Shown piece by piece: positions 1-8,254 of a stretch of DNA of 64,000 nucleotides. A model generated the notes under the pieces. The model saw only the letters and a program-made list of their open reading frames with translations, did no database searches and was not told the origin of the DNA. Source of the DNA: Halalkalibacter alkaliphilus (GTDB lineage: Bacteria > Bacillota > Bacilli > Bacillales > Bacillaceae_D); the NCBI RefSeq assembly GCF_023555415.1, contig NZ_JAKRYL010000004.1:205346-269345 (forward strand). Direction: 5' to 3'. The position numbers were made by a program, and so were the translations under genes. How positions within the stretch are numbered: the first letter of the stretch is position 1; each line of letters begins with the position of its first letter.

Positions 1-152
1 ATCAAGAATTGAAATCGTATAGAGTGTCGAAAGAGGACTTTAATGCTTTTCGTACAATATTACTTAAACAAGAGGATGCAATTGATTTTCGAGGAAATGC
101 TCAACATGGCGGGGAAACCATTTATACTTACGAACCCGGTTGGACGAAATAA
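1..152 (+). CDS. C-terminal end of a hypothetical protein (5' truncated by window)
   Basis: An open frame (codons in phase with position 3) enters from the window edge and stops at TAA 150-152, giving about 49 residues ending in YTYEPGWTK. The reading is hydrophilic with no recognisable motif, and I do not recognise the family. A good terminator hairpin follows at 199-240, which supports a real gene end here. Confidence 0.6.
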   Translation, partial: QELKSYRVSKEDFNAFRTILLKQEDAIDFRGNAQHGGETIYTYEPGWTK

Positions 153-198
153 GTAACTGTGTTAATTTTGTCAGCTACATACAGAATAAATAAGATCT

Positions 199-240
199 AA
201 AGAAAGTATCTGTTATTAATAATAGGTGCTTTCTTTTTAT
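199..240 (+). terminator. Rho-independent terminator
   Basis: AAGAAAGTATCT pairs with AGGTGCTTTCTT over 12 positions (three G-U), followed by a T-rich run. It closes the partial gene at the window start. Confidence 0.75.
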
Positions 241-426
241 CCATTTTTTTATGAAAGAGGTAGGCAATATGTCTTGTATAAGTAATGGGGGGCATATGCC
301 TAAAAAATACAATGGTCCAAATTTTCAGATTTTAATTACACTTGTACAAATTCTTAATTTTGACAAGGAGATGATCAAACTAAGTAGAATATTTTATAGT
401 TGCAAAAAATACATATGGAGGAATTT

Positions 427-1332
427 ATGAGTCAGACGGAATTTTTAATCAATATTACCCAGCACCAACAACCTTTCTTTAATGCGTTAGCAGCTCTTTT
501 TACCTTTTTGGGAAATGAAGAGTTTTACTTTTTAATTGTGCCATTGGTTTATTGGTGTATTGCAAAACAGGCAGGATTTAGACTTTTTTACATTTTTTTA
601 TTATCGGTTACTATTAATGCTTTCTTGAAAATTACTTATGCTATCGAGCGTCCGATCGGAACGGAAGGAATCAATTCGCTGTATATAGAATCAGCGGAAG
701 TAGGGAGTCATTATCCTTATGATTCTTTTCCTAGCGGTCATGCACAAGGTTCCACAACACTTTGGGGCTATTTAGCGTATTTACTAGCCAAACCTTTATT
801 TTGGGTATTTTCGATCATTCTTATTTTGTGTATTTCATTTTCTCGACTATACACAGGGCTTCATTGGCCGGCTGATGTGGTAATAGGTATTTTAGTAGCA
901 GTTATTATTTTAATTATTTCTATACGATTACAAGATAAAATCTCGCAGCTATCACAGAAAGTAAAATGGACGTTAGCAATTGTTACGCCACTACTTATTG
1001 TTGCTATTTTCCCAGAAGTAGAAGGCGTGAAATATGCAGGCTTCTTGTTAGGAGCAGGGATTGGATATTTATTTGAAGATAAAAAAGTTAGAATGATAAT
1101 TTCAAAGAAGGTATGGAGAAAGACAGCTGCCTATGCGGTTGGACTTGTAGGTTTATTTGCCCTTCAAGTTGGGCTAAAGGTGTTGCTTCCTGAAATGTTA
1201 GTTTTTGATTTTATACGTTATGGATGCATTGGTTTATGGGGACTACTCGGAGCACCTTACGTATTTGTAAAATTACATATCTATAAGAAAGATTTTGAAG
1301 CGACAATTCCGAGTGAACATTTATCAGTCTAA
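427..1332 (+). CDS. PAP2-family membrane phosphatase (PgpB-like), 301 aa
   Basis: Type-2 phosphatidic acid phosphatase, an integral membrane enzyme dephosphorylating a lipid phosphate (phosphatidylglycerophosphate, PA or undecaprenyl-PP are the family substrates; which one is unknown). All three PAP2 motifs are visible: K-x6-RP in KITYAIERP, PSGH in FPSGHAQGS, and SR-x5-H-x3-D in SRLYTGLHWPAD. Several hydrophobic helices surround them and the C-terminal third adds more membrane segments beyond the minimal domain. The start at ATG 427 has GGAGG five bases upstream; a TTG at 400 in the same frame has no such site. The gene stands alone; a second, shorter PAP2 enzyme lies at 17252-17911. Confidence 0.85.
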   Translation: MSQTEFLINITQHQQPFFNALAALFTFLGNEEFYFLIVPLVYWCIAKQAGFRLFYIFLLSVTINAFLKITYAIERPIGTEGINSLYIESAEVGSHYPYDSFPSGHAQGSTTLWGYLAYLLAKPLFWVFSIILILCISFSRLYTGLHWPADVVIGILVAVIILIISIRLQDKISQLSQKVKWTLAIVTPLLIVAIFPEVEGVKYAGFLLGAGIGYLFEDKKVRMIISKKVWRKTAAYAVGLVGLFALQVGLKVLLPEMLVFDFIRYGCIGLWGLLGAPYVFVKLHIYKKDFEATIPSEHLSV

Positions 1333-1534
1333 TAACTAGAATCCAGCTCTATTTTTGTTTTCAATTAAGTTTACAAATTGATCTTAATAATGAGGAGTCC
1401 CAAAACATAATGCTAACTTTGGGGCTCCTCTTAGTCATTTAAGGATCAATGGATTTCATAAAAAATTATTTTATTAGAAGATGCGCCGTTTGAGAATTGA
1501 TCGCATAGTATGTAGCATCACAAAGAACGGAGCG

Positions 1535-1753
1535 ATGAAAATGGCAACCAAGAATAAAAAGAAAAAAGCAGCCCCGAAAATTACAGCAGCAGAAAAATAT
1601 CAATATACGATGAAAATAGTTACATCAGCAACTTGTCTAGCTTGTAAACAACAATGCACAAGGGGATTACGGTATATAGATAAAATGAGCAAACCTGGGA
1701 ATATAGGAAAAGGTGTTGCCTGTCATTTAACAAAAGGCAGAGCTTTTAAATAA
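1535..1753 (+). CDS. Small basic Cys-containing protein, function unknown
   Basis: About 72 residues, Lys-rich N-terminus (MATKNKKKKAAPK) followed by a part with CLACKQQC and a later single Cys in GVACHLTKGRAFK. The four cysteines, three of them clustered, suggest metal binding but I cannot assign a family. ATG 1535 is chosen because CGGAG precedes it; the frame is open for 18 more codons upstream without a ribosome-binding site. It is a single-gene unit closed by the hairpin at 1773-1805. Confidence 0.6.
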   Translation: MKMATKNKKKKAAPKITAAEKYQYTMKIVTSATCLACKQQCTRGLRYIDKMSKPGNIGKGVACHLTKGRAFK

Positions 1754-1772
1754 AAAAATATAAAAATATGAA

Positions 1773-1805
1773 GAGAGGGGATCTGTCAAGAGATTCCCTC
1801 TTTTA
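1773..1805 (+). terminator. Rho-independent terminator
   Basis: AGAGGGGATCT pairs with AGATTCCCTCT around a GTCAAG loop, followed by TTTT. It lies directly behind the small Cys protein. Confidence 0.85.
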
Positions 1806-1918
1806 TTTGAATAGATTACATAAAAGGTGAAAAAAAAATGAATTTAGTAGTATAACGTTGAAATTATTGGTGAGAATGTTATAGGTTAGTAGAGAATATG
1901 AAAATGAGGTGAATTTAG

Positions 1919-2662
1919 GTGCGAAAAACAACAGGAATTGTAGCACTAATTGTTTTATTTTTAATCCTAACTGCTTGTGGGCAGACAGAAGAGGAACAAG
2001 GAAGTGCTGAACTCGTTGATGAACTTACGGTCATAGAAGTGGAATTAGATATTCCTGAATTTGCAGAAATTGGCGAAGCCGTTACGTTTAACAGCATTGT
2101 AACTCATGGTGATGACTTAGTTGAAGATGCAAATGAGGTAATTTATGAAATTTGGCTGGAAGGTCAAAAGGAAGCTAGTATTATGGTAGAAGCAGATGCT
2201 CAAGAAGGGCATATTTACTCATTAAATTATACGTTTGAAGAGGCAGGAGTGTATCATGTCCAAACACATGTGACAGCACGTGGAATGCATCGAATGCCAA
2301 CTGAACAAATTCAAGTTGGCGAAGAAGAAATATCAGCTGATCATAGTCATAGCCATGAGCTGCATGATGATAACCATGCTCACCATCACCATCACTATGA
2401 CGTCGATATCGATACAGAGTTAAAAAGTGATCGACTAGTTGTTCAAATTGTAGTGGAAGGTGACAAGTATGAATCAGGTAATGTAACATTTGAAATGTGG
2501 CAAGAGGAAGCCGAACAAAGAGACTGGTTAGATTTAATTGAGGTCGGCAATGGAGTGTACGAGCTTCGTGATATAGAAGAGTTGTCAGGTCAATACTCTG
2601 TCATCGTCCATATTCAAGATGAAGAATTACATGAACATGTTGATATGACGTTAGACTTTTAA
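1919..2662 (+). CDS. FixH/YtkA-like lipoprotein with His-rich linker, 247 aa
   Basis: Predicted membrane-anchored lipoprotein: hydrophobic signal peptide with lipobox LTAC (Cys20). Two similar beta-rich halves of the YtkA/FixH type follow (roughly residues 35-135 and 165-245), separated by a linker very rich in His, Glu and Asp (around residues 138-160, including a run of five His), which could bind metal ions. Families with this fold are often found near copper or cytochrome oxidase functions, but nothing of that kind is adjacent here. Start is GTG 1919 with GAGGTG seven bases upstream. A strong terminator follows at 2663-2708. Role is inferred only. Confidence 0.75.
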   Translation: MRKTTGIVALIVLFLILTACGQTEEEQGSAELVDELTVIEVELDIPEFAEIGEAVTFNSIVTHGDDLVEDANEVIYEIWLEGQKEASIMVEADAQEGHIYSLNYTFEEAGVYHVQTHVTARGMHRMPTEQIQVGEEEISADHSHSHELHDDNHAHHHHHYDVDIDTELKSDRLVVQIVVEGDKYESGNVTFEMWQEEAEQRDWLDLIEVGNGVYELRDIEELSGQYSVIVHIQDEELHEHVDMTLDF

Positions 2663-2708
2663 AGTAAAAGAAGACACGGGTGTATGTTGATCCGCGTCTT
2701 CTTTACTT
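2663..2708. terminator. Bidirectional terminator between convergent genes
   Basis: AGTAAAAGAAGAC and GTCTTCTTTACTT form a long stem with A-rich and T-rich flanks, so it can serve the plus-strand lipoprotein and the minus-strand small gene ending at 2720. Confidence 0.85.
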
Positions 2709-2719
2709 AATACAGATGC

Positions 2720-2917
2720 TTAAGCAGAATTTCGTTTTAATCTTTTAACCTTTAAGGCTTTGATCTTGGAAATGTTTAAGACAAAATTATCGTCGGTTAC
2801 AATACAATCTTCACCGTTAATCTTGAGCCGGTACATATCCTTTCTCACATCTGACTTAGTAGTGAAATTAACTTGCTGTCCGCTATGAAACTCAACGGAT
2901 ACTTGAAATTTTTTCAT
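2720..2917 (-). CDS. Small hypothetical protein, 65 aa
   Basis: A short, Lys-rich soluble protein (MKKFQVSVEFHSG...KRLKRNSA) with an alternating beta-strand pattern in the first half; no family recognised. GGAG lies nine bases before the ATG at 2917, and the gene converges on the terminator at 2663-2708. Codon use resembles that of its neighbours. Confidence 0.65.
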   Translation of the reverse strand: MKKFQVSVEFHSGQQVNFTTKSDVRKDMYRLKINGEDCIVTDDNFVLNISKIKALKVKRLKRNSA

Positions 2918-3025
2918 ACTAATCAGCTCCTTAAAGATATTATATCACGTTTCCGTATAAATCTATAATTCCCCTCTGTTTTAGAGGAGCTGTTAACGGT
3001 ATAATTCTTAATAAAAAGAAAAAAA

Positions 3026-3161
3026 GACATGTTTTTTAGAGGACACTGAAAAGGAATGGCTCGCTCTCGCCAGTTCCTCTATGCAAAGTGCGCAGCTATC
3101 ACACTTAATCGAGGCACTGAGGAGGGGGCCTTTTCGGTGACTTCATTTTTTAAAACGTGTC
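3026..3161. repeat. MITE-like element with imperfect terminal inverted repeats, about 136 bp
   Basis: The ends GACATGTTTTTTAGAGGACA... and ...TAAAACGTGTC are inverted copies over roughly 28 positions; the inner part of the match is CACTGAAAAGG (from 3044) against CCTTTTCGGTG (to 3139). The interior is more GC-rich than its surroundings. The inner arm CACTGAAAA(A)GG recurs in the hairpin at 16801-16845. The rest of the 2918-3409 gene-free stretch holds only the promoter of the next gene. The open frame across 3056-3304 has no ribosome-binding site and I do not call it. Confidence 0.5.
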
Positions 3162-3310
3162 TTCTTTTAATATGTCAGGTCTTAGTTTATTGTATGGGAT
3201 TGGACGCTCGAATATTATTATTAATCTTATTTTTCAATATTATTTTTGTTCATATGAGAAACGTATGTCTGGAAATAAATAAAAAAAACTATATCATTAA
3301 TTGAAAACGC

Positions 3311-3338
3311 TTGCAATATTTTCCCTTTTCACTATAAT
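3311..3338 (+). promoter_or_regulatory. Sigma-A-type promoter for the small gene at 3410
   Basis: TTGCAA (3311-3316) and TATAAT (3333-3338) separated by 16 bp. The implied transcript start near 3345 lies after the AAGGTG that would serve an ATG at 3353, which argues for the ATG at 3410 as the real start. Confidence 0.5.
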
Positions 3339-3409
3339 AAGGTGTACAAGGTATGTCGAAACAAAGTAACAAGAAATCTCCAATGATACTAAAAGGGAGT
3401 GACGTTTTT

Positions 3410-3541
3410 ATGGTAACTTTAAAAGAATTAAGAGAAGAGTTTGAAGAAAAGTTAAATAGACAACTCACAACGGAAGAAATTGAAATACTTCATTTCATGA
3501 TTGATTCACAATACCACAGAACGAATGAGGCTTTGGCTTAA
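3410..3541 (+). CDS. Small helical hypothetical protein, 43 aa
   Basis: MVTLKELREEFEEKLNRQLTTEEIE... is a strongly charged, helix-forming short protein ending at TAA 3541. I do not recognise the family. The start at 3410 has GGGAGTG about ten bases upstream; an in-frame ATG at 3353 would give 62 residues, but its ribosome-binding site would overlap the promoter. A weak hairpin (CCCTA...TAGGG) and a T-rich run follow at about 3560-3607. Confidence 0.5.
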   Translation: MVTLKELREEFEEKLNRQLTTEEIEILHFMIDSQYHRTNEALA

Positions 3542-3782
3542 TATAAATACAATCTTCTAACCCTATTAATCTATTATGAATTTAATTGTTAGGGCGTTTT
3601 GCTTTTTAAAAATCTTCCTTGATATCATCTTTCCTACTTCGATTACATATAACTTCACTACTTTATTAAAGCCCGAAAAAACTTTATCAAACTTCCCTTG
3701 ATTAAAAAGTTACAAAACTATATACACATGATAGTGAATATACAGCATATTATGTGATAGAAAGAAAAAAGGGGAGGACATT

Positions 3783-3869
3783 ATGTTACTTGATTTTCTA
3801 AAGGCACGGTCGTTAGTAGTCGGTGGAGTACTTGGGAGTATAATTGGACTCATCGGTATTATAGTATGA
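3783..3869 (+). CDS. Single-span small membrane protein, 28 aa
   Basis: Short frame encoding MLLDFLKARSLVVGG... ending in GLIGIIV, a single hydrophobic helix with a short basic N-terminus. A near-consensus ribosome-binding site (GGGGAGGACATT) sits directly upstream of ATG 3783. No family known to me; it is below the usual annotation cutoff. Nothing else explains the conserved ribosome-binding site at this place. Confidence 0.5.
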   Translation: MLLDFLKARSLVVGGVLGSIIGLIGIIV

Positions 3870-3951
3870 TTACACCTTCTTTACTAATATGAGTCTATTC
3901 AATAAGATTACTAAAAGCTTAGCTGGTAAATGAATGTATACTATGTAGAAT

Positions 3952-3979
3952 CTCCAGCATTAAATCTCCAATGCTGGAG
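3952..3979. repeat. Perfect inverted repeat, terminator-like
   Basis: CTCCAGCATT, loop AAATCTCC, AATGCTGGAG. It lies just beyond the stop of the minus-strand gene at 3988, so it probably ends that transcript, although no long T-run follows on either strand. Confidence 0.5.
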
Positions 3980-3987
3980 AGCCATAT

Positions 3988-4152
3988 TTATAGCCAATAA
4001 TCCATTTCCTTAACATTGTCGCTATATTGTTGTCTTATTAATAACTCTTCTTGCTTCATTTCTTCATAAGCCTTTTCTTCAGATTCGGAAGATCCATATT
4101 GAAGTACATAATCACCATTTCTTAAGGTGGCTGTAATTTTCCAATGTACCAT
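3988..4152 (-). CDS. Small hypothetical protein, 54 aa
   Basis: A 54-residue frame (MVHWKITATLRNGDYVLQYG...) followed by a Glu/Lys-rich amphipathic helix and ending in EMDYWL. GGAGGG lies seven bases before the ATG at 4152, and an inverted repeat sits 9 bp beyond the stop. The beta-strand-then-helix pattern looks like a folded small domain, but I do not recognise a family. Confidence 0.6.
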   Translation of the reverse strand: MVHWKITATLRNGDYVLQYGSSESEEKAYEEMKQEELLIRQQYSDNVKEMDYWL

Positions 4153-4271
4153 TAAGATTCCCTCCTGGTAAGTAATTTCACAAAATTATATTCAGTGACA
4201 TTGCCTTTTATTAAAAGGAAAATAACTTAATTTTAAGAATTAACAATTATGACTATTGAACGGCAAGTAAA

Positions 4272-4637
4272 TTATGCTCGACTCTTAAATCCATCTAATC
4301 GAAAAGGACTATACGTATCAATGTAGTGCGCCATGATAGCCCCAGCGGCTGGAAACTGTTTTCTAAATTCTCTACAAGCATTCACTCTATAATCATTTAG
4401 ATGAGTAATAACAGGGTCATATTTGACGAGCACTTCTGACATGACGGAAAGCGATATAAAATGTTCTTTTTTTTGTTCGTCGAATCCTGATTCTTTAATA
4501 CGAATTTCAGTTACTCTAACGGTGTTGCTACAATAATTTTTTATAACACTCTTGCGCCTCGTAAGGGTCTCACTACATGCGTTCTCTGGAGCGTATAAGT
4601 AAATATTTGCTTCACAATAAGCTTTTCCTCTATACAA
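4272..4637 (-). CDS. Hypothetical protein, 121 aa
   Basis: Soluble protein starting MYRGKAYCEANIYLY, with several Cys and a mixed alpha/beta pattern; I do not recognise it. The start is a TTG at 4637 with AAGGGGG seven bases upstream. Neighbours are unrelated small genes, so context gives no function. Confidence 0.55.
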   Translation of the reverse strand: MYRGKAYCEANIYLYAPENACSETLTRRKSVIKNYCSNTVRVTEIRIKESGFDEQKKEHFISLSVMSEVLVKYDPVITHLNDYRVNACREFRKQFPAAGAIMAHYIDTYSPFRLDGFKSRA

Positions 4638-4876
4638 GTAAAAACCCCCTTGTCTACCTTAAGCCACTAAAATAGTGTGATTACCTTTTAAAAGTATAGT
4701 CATTATAATAAACACTTATTTTAGCAGATTACATCAATTCTACCAATCTCAAATAAAGAATTGTTTTCTTAAAAACAAGTTAAAGTTTCTTCGTTTTTCG
4801 GAACAAAGCAAGCTGTTGTTAAATAACATAAATAAAGCGTTTCCTCAGGATTTCAAGCTAAATAAGGAGGATAATG

Positions 4877-6064
4877 ATGAATAAGAATAAGAATTATCAT
4901 TTTGAAACGAAAGTTGTTCACTCTGGGTATGATGCAAAACAACATTTAGACAGTTTAACAACACCAATTTATCAGACATCAGCATTTATGTTTCCTTCTA
5001 TGGAAAAAGGGGCCAAACGATTTGCAGGACAAGAACCTGGGTATATTTATTCACGGATTTCTAATCCAACGGTTTCAGTCCTTGAAGAACGTATAGCGCA
5101 ACTAGAAGAAGGGGAGGCAGCACTAGCATTTGGCTCTGGTATGGCAGCAGTCTCATCAGCATTAATTGGAATCACAAAAGCAAATGATCATATCCTTTGT
5201 TCAAAAGGAGTGTATGGTTGTACATTTGGCTTGTTGCAGCTTCTAGACGAAAAATATAATATCCATTCTACTTTCTCTAACCTTTCATCCGCAGAAGAAA
5301 TCAATAATAGTATACAAGAAAACACAACTTGTATTTATGTTGAAACTCCGATAAATCCAACGATGAAAGTTGTTGACTTGGAGTTAGTAGTATCCATTGC
5401 AAAGAAAAGAGGTATCAAAGTTGTAGTTGATAATACATTTTCTACTCCTTATTTACAGAAACCTTTGCAACTAGGGTGTGACCTAGTTGTTCATAGTGCA
5501 ACGAAATTTATTGGTGGTCATGGGGATGTAGTTGCTGGTTTGATGGCGGGGGAGACTAAGTTGATAGAATATTTAAGGAAAACAACTCAAAAAGATATCG
5601 GAGGTGTTCTTTCTCCGTTTGATGCATGGTTGTTACTCCGAGGGTTAAAAACACTAGCTGTACGGATGGATCGACACTGTGAAAATGCAAAAAAGTTGGC
5701 CACTAAATTGAAAGCGCATCCAAAAATAAAGTCAGTGTACTATCCTGGAGATGATGATCACCCTGATTCACATATAATAAAAAAGCAAATGAAACAAGGA
5801 GGAGGTCTTCTTTCTTTTGAGATAAAAGGAACATATGAAGATGCAGTCAACGTAGTTAATCAGCTCCAGCTTATTCCTATTGCAGTCAGTCTTGGAGATG
5901 CTGAAACGCTTATCCAACATCCGGCATCAATGACTCATGCCGTCATCCCAGTTGAAGAAAGATTGCGAATGGGTATCTCCAATGAGCTTCTTCGTTTATC
6001 GGTAGGGCTAGAAGCGTGGGAAGATTTATGGGAGGATTTAAATCAGGCATTAGACTTAGTTTAA
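4877..6064 (+). CDS. L-methionine gamma-lyase / Cys-Met metabolism PLP enzyme, 395 aa
   Basis: Trans-sulfuration-family PLP enzyme (fold type I). The PLP lysine is in SATKFIGGHGD (about residue 210); YIYSRISNPT near residue 58 is the cofactor-phosphate contact of the neighbouring subunit. GVYGCTFGLL carries the Cys (about residue 115) that marks methionine gamma-lyases (Cys116 in the Pseudomonas enzyme), favouring cleavage of methionine to methanethiol, ammonia and 2-oxobutyrate over cystathionine chemistry; homocysteine or cystathionine as substrate cannot be excluded. Start chosen at the second of two ATGs because AAGGAGG then sits six bases upstream. Monocistronic with a strong terminator at 6067-6107. 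Confidence 0.85.
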   Translation: MNKNKNYHFETKVVHSGYDAKQHLDSLTTPIYQTSAFMFPSMEKGAKRFAGQEPGYIYSRISNPTVSVLEERIAQLEEGEAALAFGSGMAAVSSALIGITKANDHILCSKGVYGCTFGLLQLLDEKYNIHSTFSNLSSAEEINNSIQENTTCIYVETPINPTMKVVDLELVVSIAKKRGIKVVVDNTFSTPYLQKPLQLGCDLVVHSATKFIGGHGDVVAGLMAGETKLIEYLRKTTQKDIGGVLSPFDAWLLLRGLKTLAVRMDRHCENAKKLATKLKAHPKIKSVYYPGDDDHPDSHIIKKQMKQGGGLLSFEIKGTYEDAVNVVNQLQLIPIAVSLGDAETLIQHPASMTHAVIPVEERLRMGISNELLRLSVGLEAWEDLWEDLNQALDLV

Positions 6065-6066
6065 TC

Positions 6067-6107
6067 AGATTCCTATAGGGTCAATTGATCTTATAGGAAT
6101 CTTTTTA
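6067..6107 (+). terminator. Rho-independent terminator
   Basis: AGATTCCTATA and TATAGGAATCT pair perfectly and are followed by TTTTT; ends the methionine gamma-lyase unit. Confidence 0.92.
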
Positions 6108-6121
6108 CATATTAAAAATTT

Positions 6122-6562
6122 TCAATAATTGGAATTGGAACGATTTTGTTGCTGTTCTCGTTCTTCAATAATATCCTCTATAATCTTTGAGTGTACGGTT
6201 GCCCACGATCGTTCTCGGAAGTGAATACTAACACTAATTGTAACGGCTGTTAAATAAATAAAGACAAACAGTAACCAGAGGTACCCATCATCGTTCTTAA
6301 AGAACTCTTGTACCTGATTACCAAATATAAAGAGCACCCAAGGTATAGCGGTTACTAAAATCGGAATTAATCCAGAACCGCTTTTTTCTTTTAAAATCCA
6401 ATAATGAATATTTCCAAGTGTCCGAGTTTCGATTACTTGGTAAAAATGTCTTATTTCCTTTAATTCTTGAAGTTCTTTCGATTCCTCAGGTTTAAAGCCT
6501 TTTCGATAGTTCTTTTTTATTTTCAAATAAAATTTATGTGCGTCCCCGCGAAAAGAAACCAT
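6122..6562 (-). CDS. Two-span membrane protein, unknown function, about 146 aa
   Basis: A basic N-terminal cytoplasmic part (about residues 1-60), two adjacent hydrophobic helices (PILVTAIPWVLFIFG and YLWLLFVFIYLTAVTISV), and a charged tail ending EREQQQNRSNSNY. No family recognised. GGAGGG lies just before the ATG at 6562; an alternative ATG at 6583 adds seven residues. It converges on the methionine gamma-lyase terminator and diverges from the RND operon. Confidence 0.6.
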   Translation of the reverse strand: MVSFRGDAHKFYLKIKKNYRKGFKPEESKELQELKEIRHFYQVIETRTLGNIHYWILKEKSGSGLIPILVTAIPWVLFIFGNQVQEFFKNDDGYLWLLFVFIYLTAVTISVSIHFRERSWATVHSKIIEDIIEEREQQQNRSNSNY

Positions 6563-6651
6563 AAATCCCTCCAACTTCTCCATGCTATGATCAAAAGTGA
6601 TATCATCCTTAGCCTTGACAGCTTATTAGTCAGATAAACGAAATATTTATA

Positions 6652-6745
6652 CTTCATGTTCAGTTCATATTAGATTGGTACGATCAATCATTAGAGAGTT
6701 ATATATAACATGTAAGTTCATAAATTAGTTCATATTCAGTTCATT
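6652..6745 (+). promoter_or_regulatory. Clustered GTTCAT direct repeats, probable response-regulator operator
   Basis: (C/G)TTCAT occurs at 6652 and 6663 (11 bp apart) and again at 6716, 6728 and 6739 (12 and 11 bp apart), with extra TTCA half-sites at 6659 and 6735. Direct repeats of about one helical turn are the pattern bound by OmpR/PhoP-family regulators. A TAATGATAGAAT stretch just downstream can provide a -10. The cluster lies upstream of the RND operon. Confidence 0.5.
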
Positions 6746-6849
6746 TAATAATGATAGAATGTTACTTGGATCATTTATTCACAACTTAAATAGGTGAAAA
6801 GGCTTATTCTAAAGGTATAAAGATTTTAATTAATTGGAGGGCAATTTGC

Positions 6850-8238
6850 ATGGTAAGTAAGAGAAATTTTTGGGTAGCATTAATGTTAATGACTCTAGTT
6901 ATGTTAGCTGGGTGTAGCTCGCAGACGACTGAAAATAGTGTATCAGCAGATGAAGAGCAAGCACCAATACATCCAGTTGAAATAGAACAGATAACAAAAG
7001 GAACCCTTTCTAATGATTTGAATTTATCAGGTCATGTAATGGCTGGGTCACACATGGCTGTTTTACCGATGTTAACTGGAGAAGTAAAGGCGGTACACGT
7101 CAAAAACGGTGATACGGTACAACGTGGGGACGCTCTTTTTGAGTTAGATGCAACAGATGTAGAATTAAACATTGCTCAAGCTCGTGCAGGATTAGAAGCT
7201 GCCCAAGCGAGTCTAACTAGTGCCAAAAACATGAGAGATCAAAGTGTCAAACAAGCAGAAATGCAGGTAGAACAAGCAAAGAATACGTACAATATGATTT
7301 CAAATGCTGAAGATTCGTCGGATGTTGATCTTTCTGAAGTGCCTGAAGAGCTTCAGGCCGTTTTTGCTAGTTTACTAGGTGGAAGTATGCCGACTGAACA
7401 AGATAAACAACAAGCAAAATCTGCTGTAAGACAAGCTGAGATGGGATTAGAACAAGCAAAATCAACCGATCAAATCAAAGCAGCTGAAGCCTCTGTAAAA
7501 CAAGCTCAAATTTCTGTTGATATGGCAGAACAACAAAAAACACATGCTGTTGTAAAGGCGCCGATGTCTGGTCAAGTTACAGGCCTTGATGTCAGCGTAG
7601 GTGAAATGGCATCACCTCAAGCACCACTTTTACAATTAGTACAAATGGATTCACCAGTCGTTGAAGTAAATGTCAACGAATCGCAGCTTCCTAATTTAAA
7701 GGAAGGACAAGAAGTTATAGTTCATATTAGGTCATTCAACCAAACGTATGAAGGCAAGATCAACTATATAAGTTTGCTTCCTTCTGAACAATCCCGTTCA
7801 TATCCTGTTGAGATTGAACTTGCAAATCCAGATGGCAATCTTCGTGTAGGTATGCTTGCAGAAGTGTTGATTGAAACTGGTGGGGATAATGAACAAGTTG
7901 TTGCACCTGTAAATGCAGTCATTGAACAGAATAATGAAACATTTGTGTATGTAACTACAGATGGGACAACTGTAGAAAGGCGCGACATTTCAATTAATGG
8001 TGAAACGGCAGAATGGTTTGGGATTGAAAGTGGTTTACAAGAAGGAGAATACGTTGTTGTAAGAGGGAGTCACCAGTTATATGATGGTGCACTGATCAAT
8101 ATTCGTAACGATATTAATCCGTCGTTTGAAGAACAAGACGATGAAGAAGTCGAACAAGAAGATCTAGATGATGAAGAAGAGTTAAGTGAAGAACAATCCA
8201 TCGAGAATGTTGAAAGATCTTCTACTAAAGGTAATTAA
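6850..8238 (+). CDS. RND efflux membrane-fusion (adaptor) lipoprotein, 462 aa
   Basis: HlyD/AcrA-type adaptor for the RND pump encoded 16 bp downstream. Signal peptide with lipobox LAGC (Cys22) anchors it to the outer face of the membrane. Order: biotinyl-lipoyl half (about 70-105), Ala/Gln-rich coiled coil (110-235), second lipoyl half (VVKAPMSGQVTGLDV), beta-barrel and membrane-proximal domains. The C-terminal 40 residues are an extremely acidic Asp/Glu tail, unusual for the family. ATG 6850 has GGAGGG upstream. In Gram-positives these adaptors work without an outer-membrane channel. Probably controlled by the direct-repeat cluster at 6652-6745. Confidence 0.9.
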   Translation: MVSKRNFWVALMLMTLVMLAGCSSQTTENSVSADEEQAPIHPVEIEQITKGTLSNDLNLSGHVMAGSHMAVLPMLTGEVKAVHVKNGDTVQRGDALFELDATDVELNIAQARAGLEAAQASLTSAKNMRDQSVKQAEMQVEQAKNTYNMISNAEDSSDVDLSEVPEELQAVFASLLGGSMPTEQDKQQAKSAVRQAEMGLEQAKSTDQIKAAEASVKQAQISVDMAEQQKTHAVVKAPMSGQVTGLDVSVGEMASPQAPLLQLVQMDSPVVEVNVNESQLPNLKEGQEVIVHIRSFNQTYEGKINYISLLPSEQSRSYPVEIELANPDGNLRVGMLAEVLIETGGDNEQVVAPVNAVIEQNNETFVYVTTDGTTVERRDISINGETAEWFGIESGLQEGEYVVVRGSHQLYDGALINIRNDINPSFEEQDDEEVEQEDLDDEEELSEEQSIENVERSSTKGN

Positions 8239-8254
8239 AACGGAGGTACTGTAG

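Noticed and set aside
3056..3304. 82-codon open frame starting in the MITE-like element
   Set aside because: No ribosome-binding site, begins inside an inverted-repeat element, and the sequence is unlike any protein I know.
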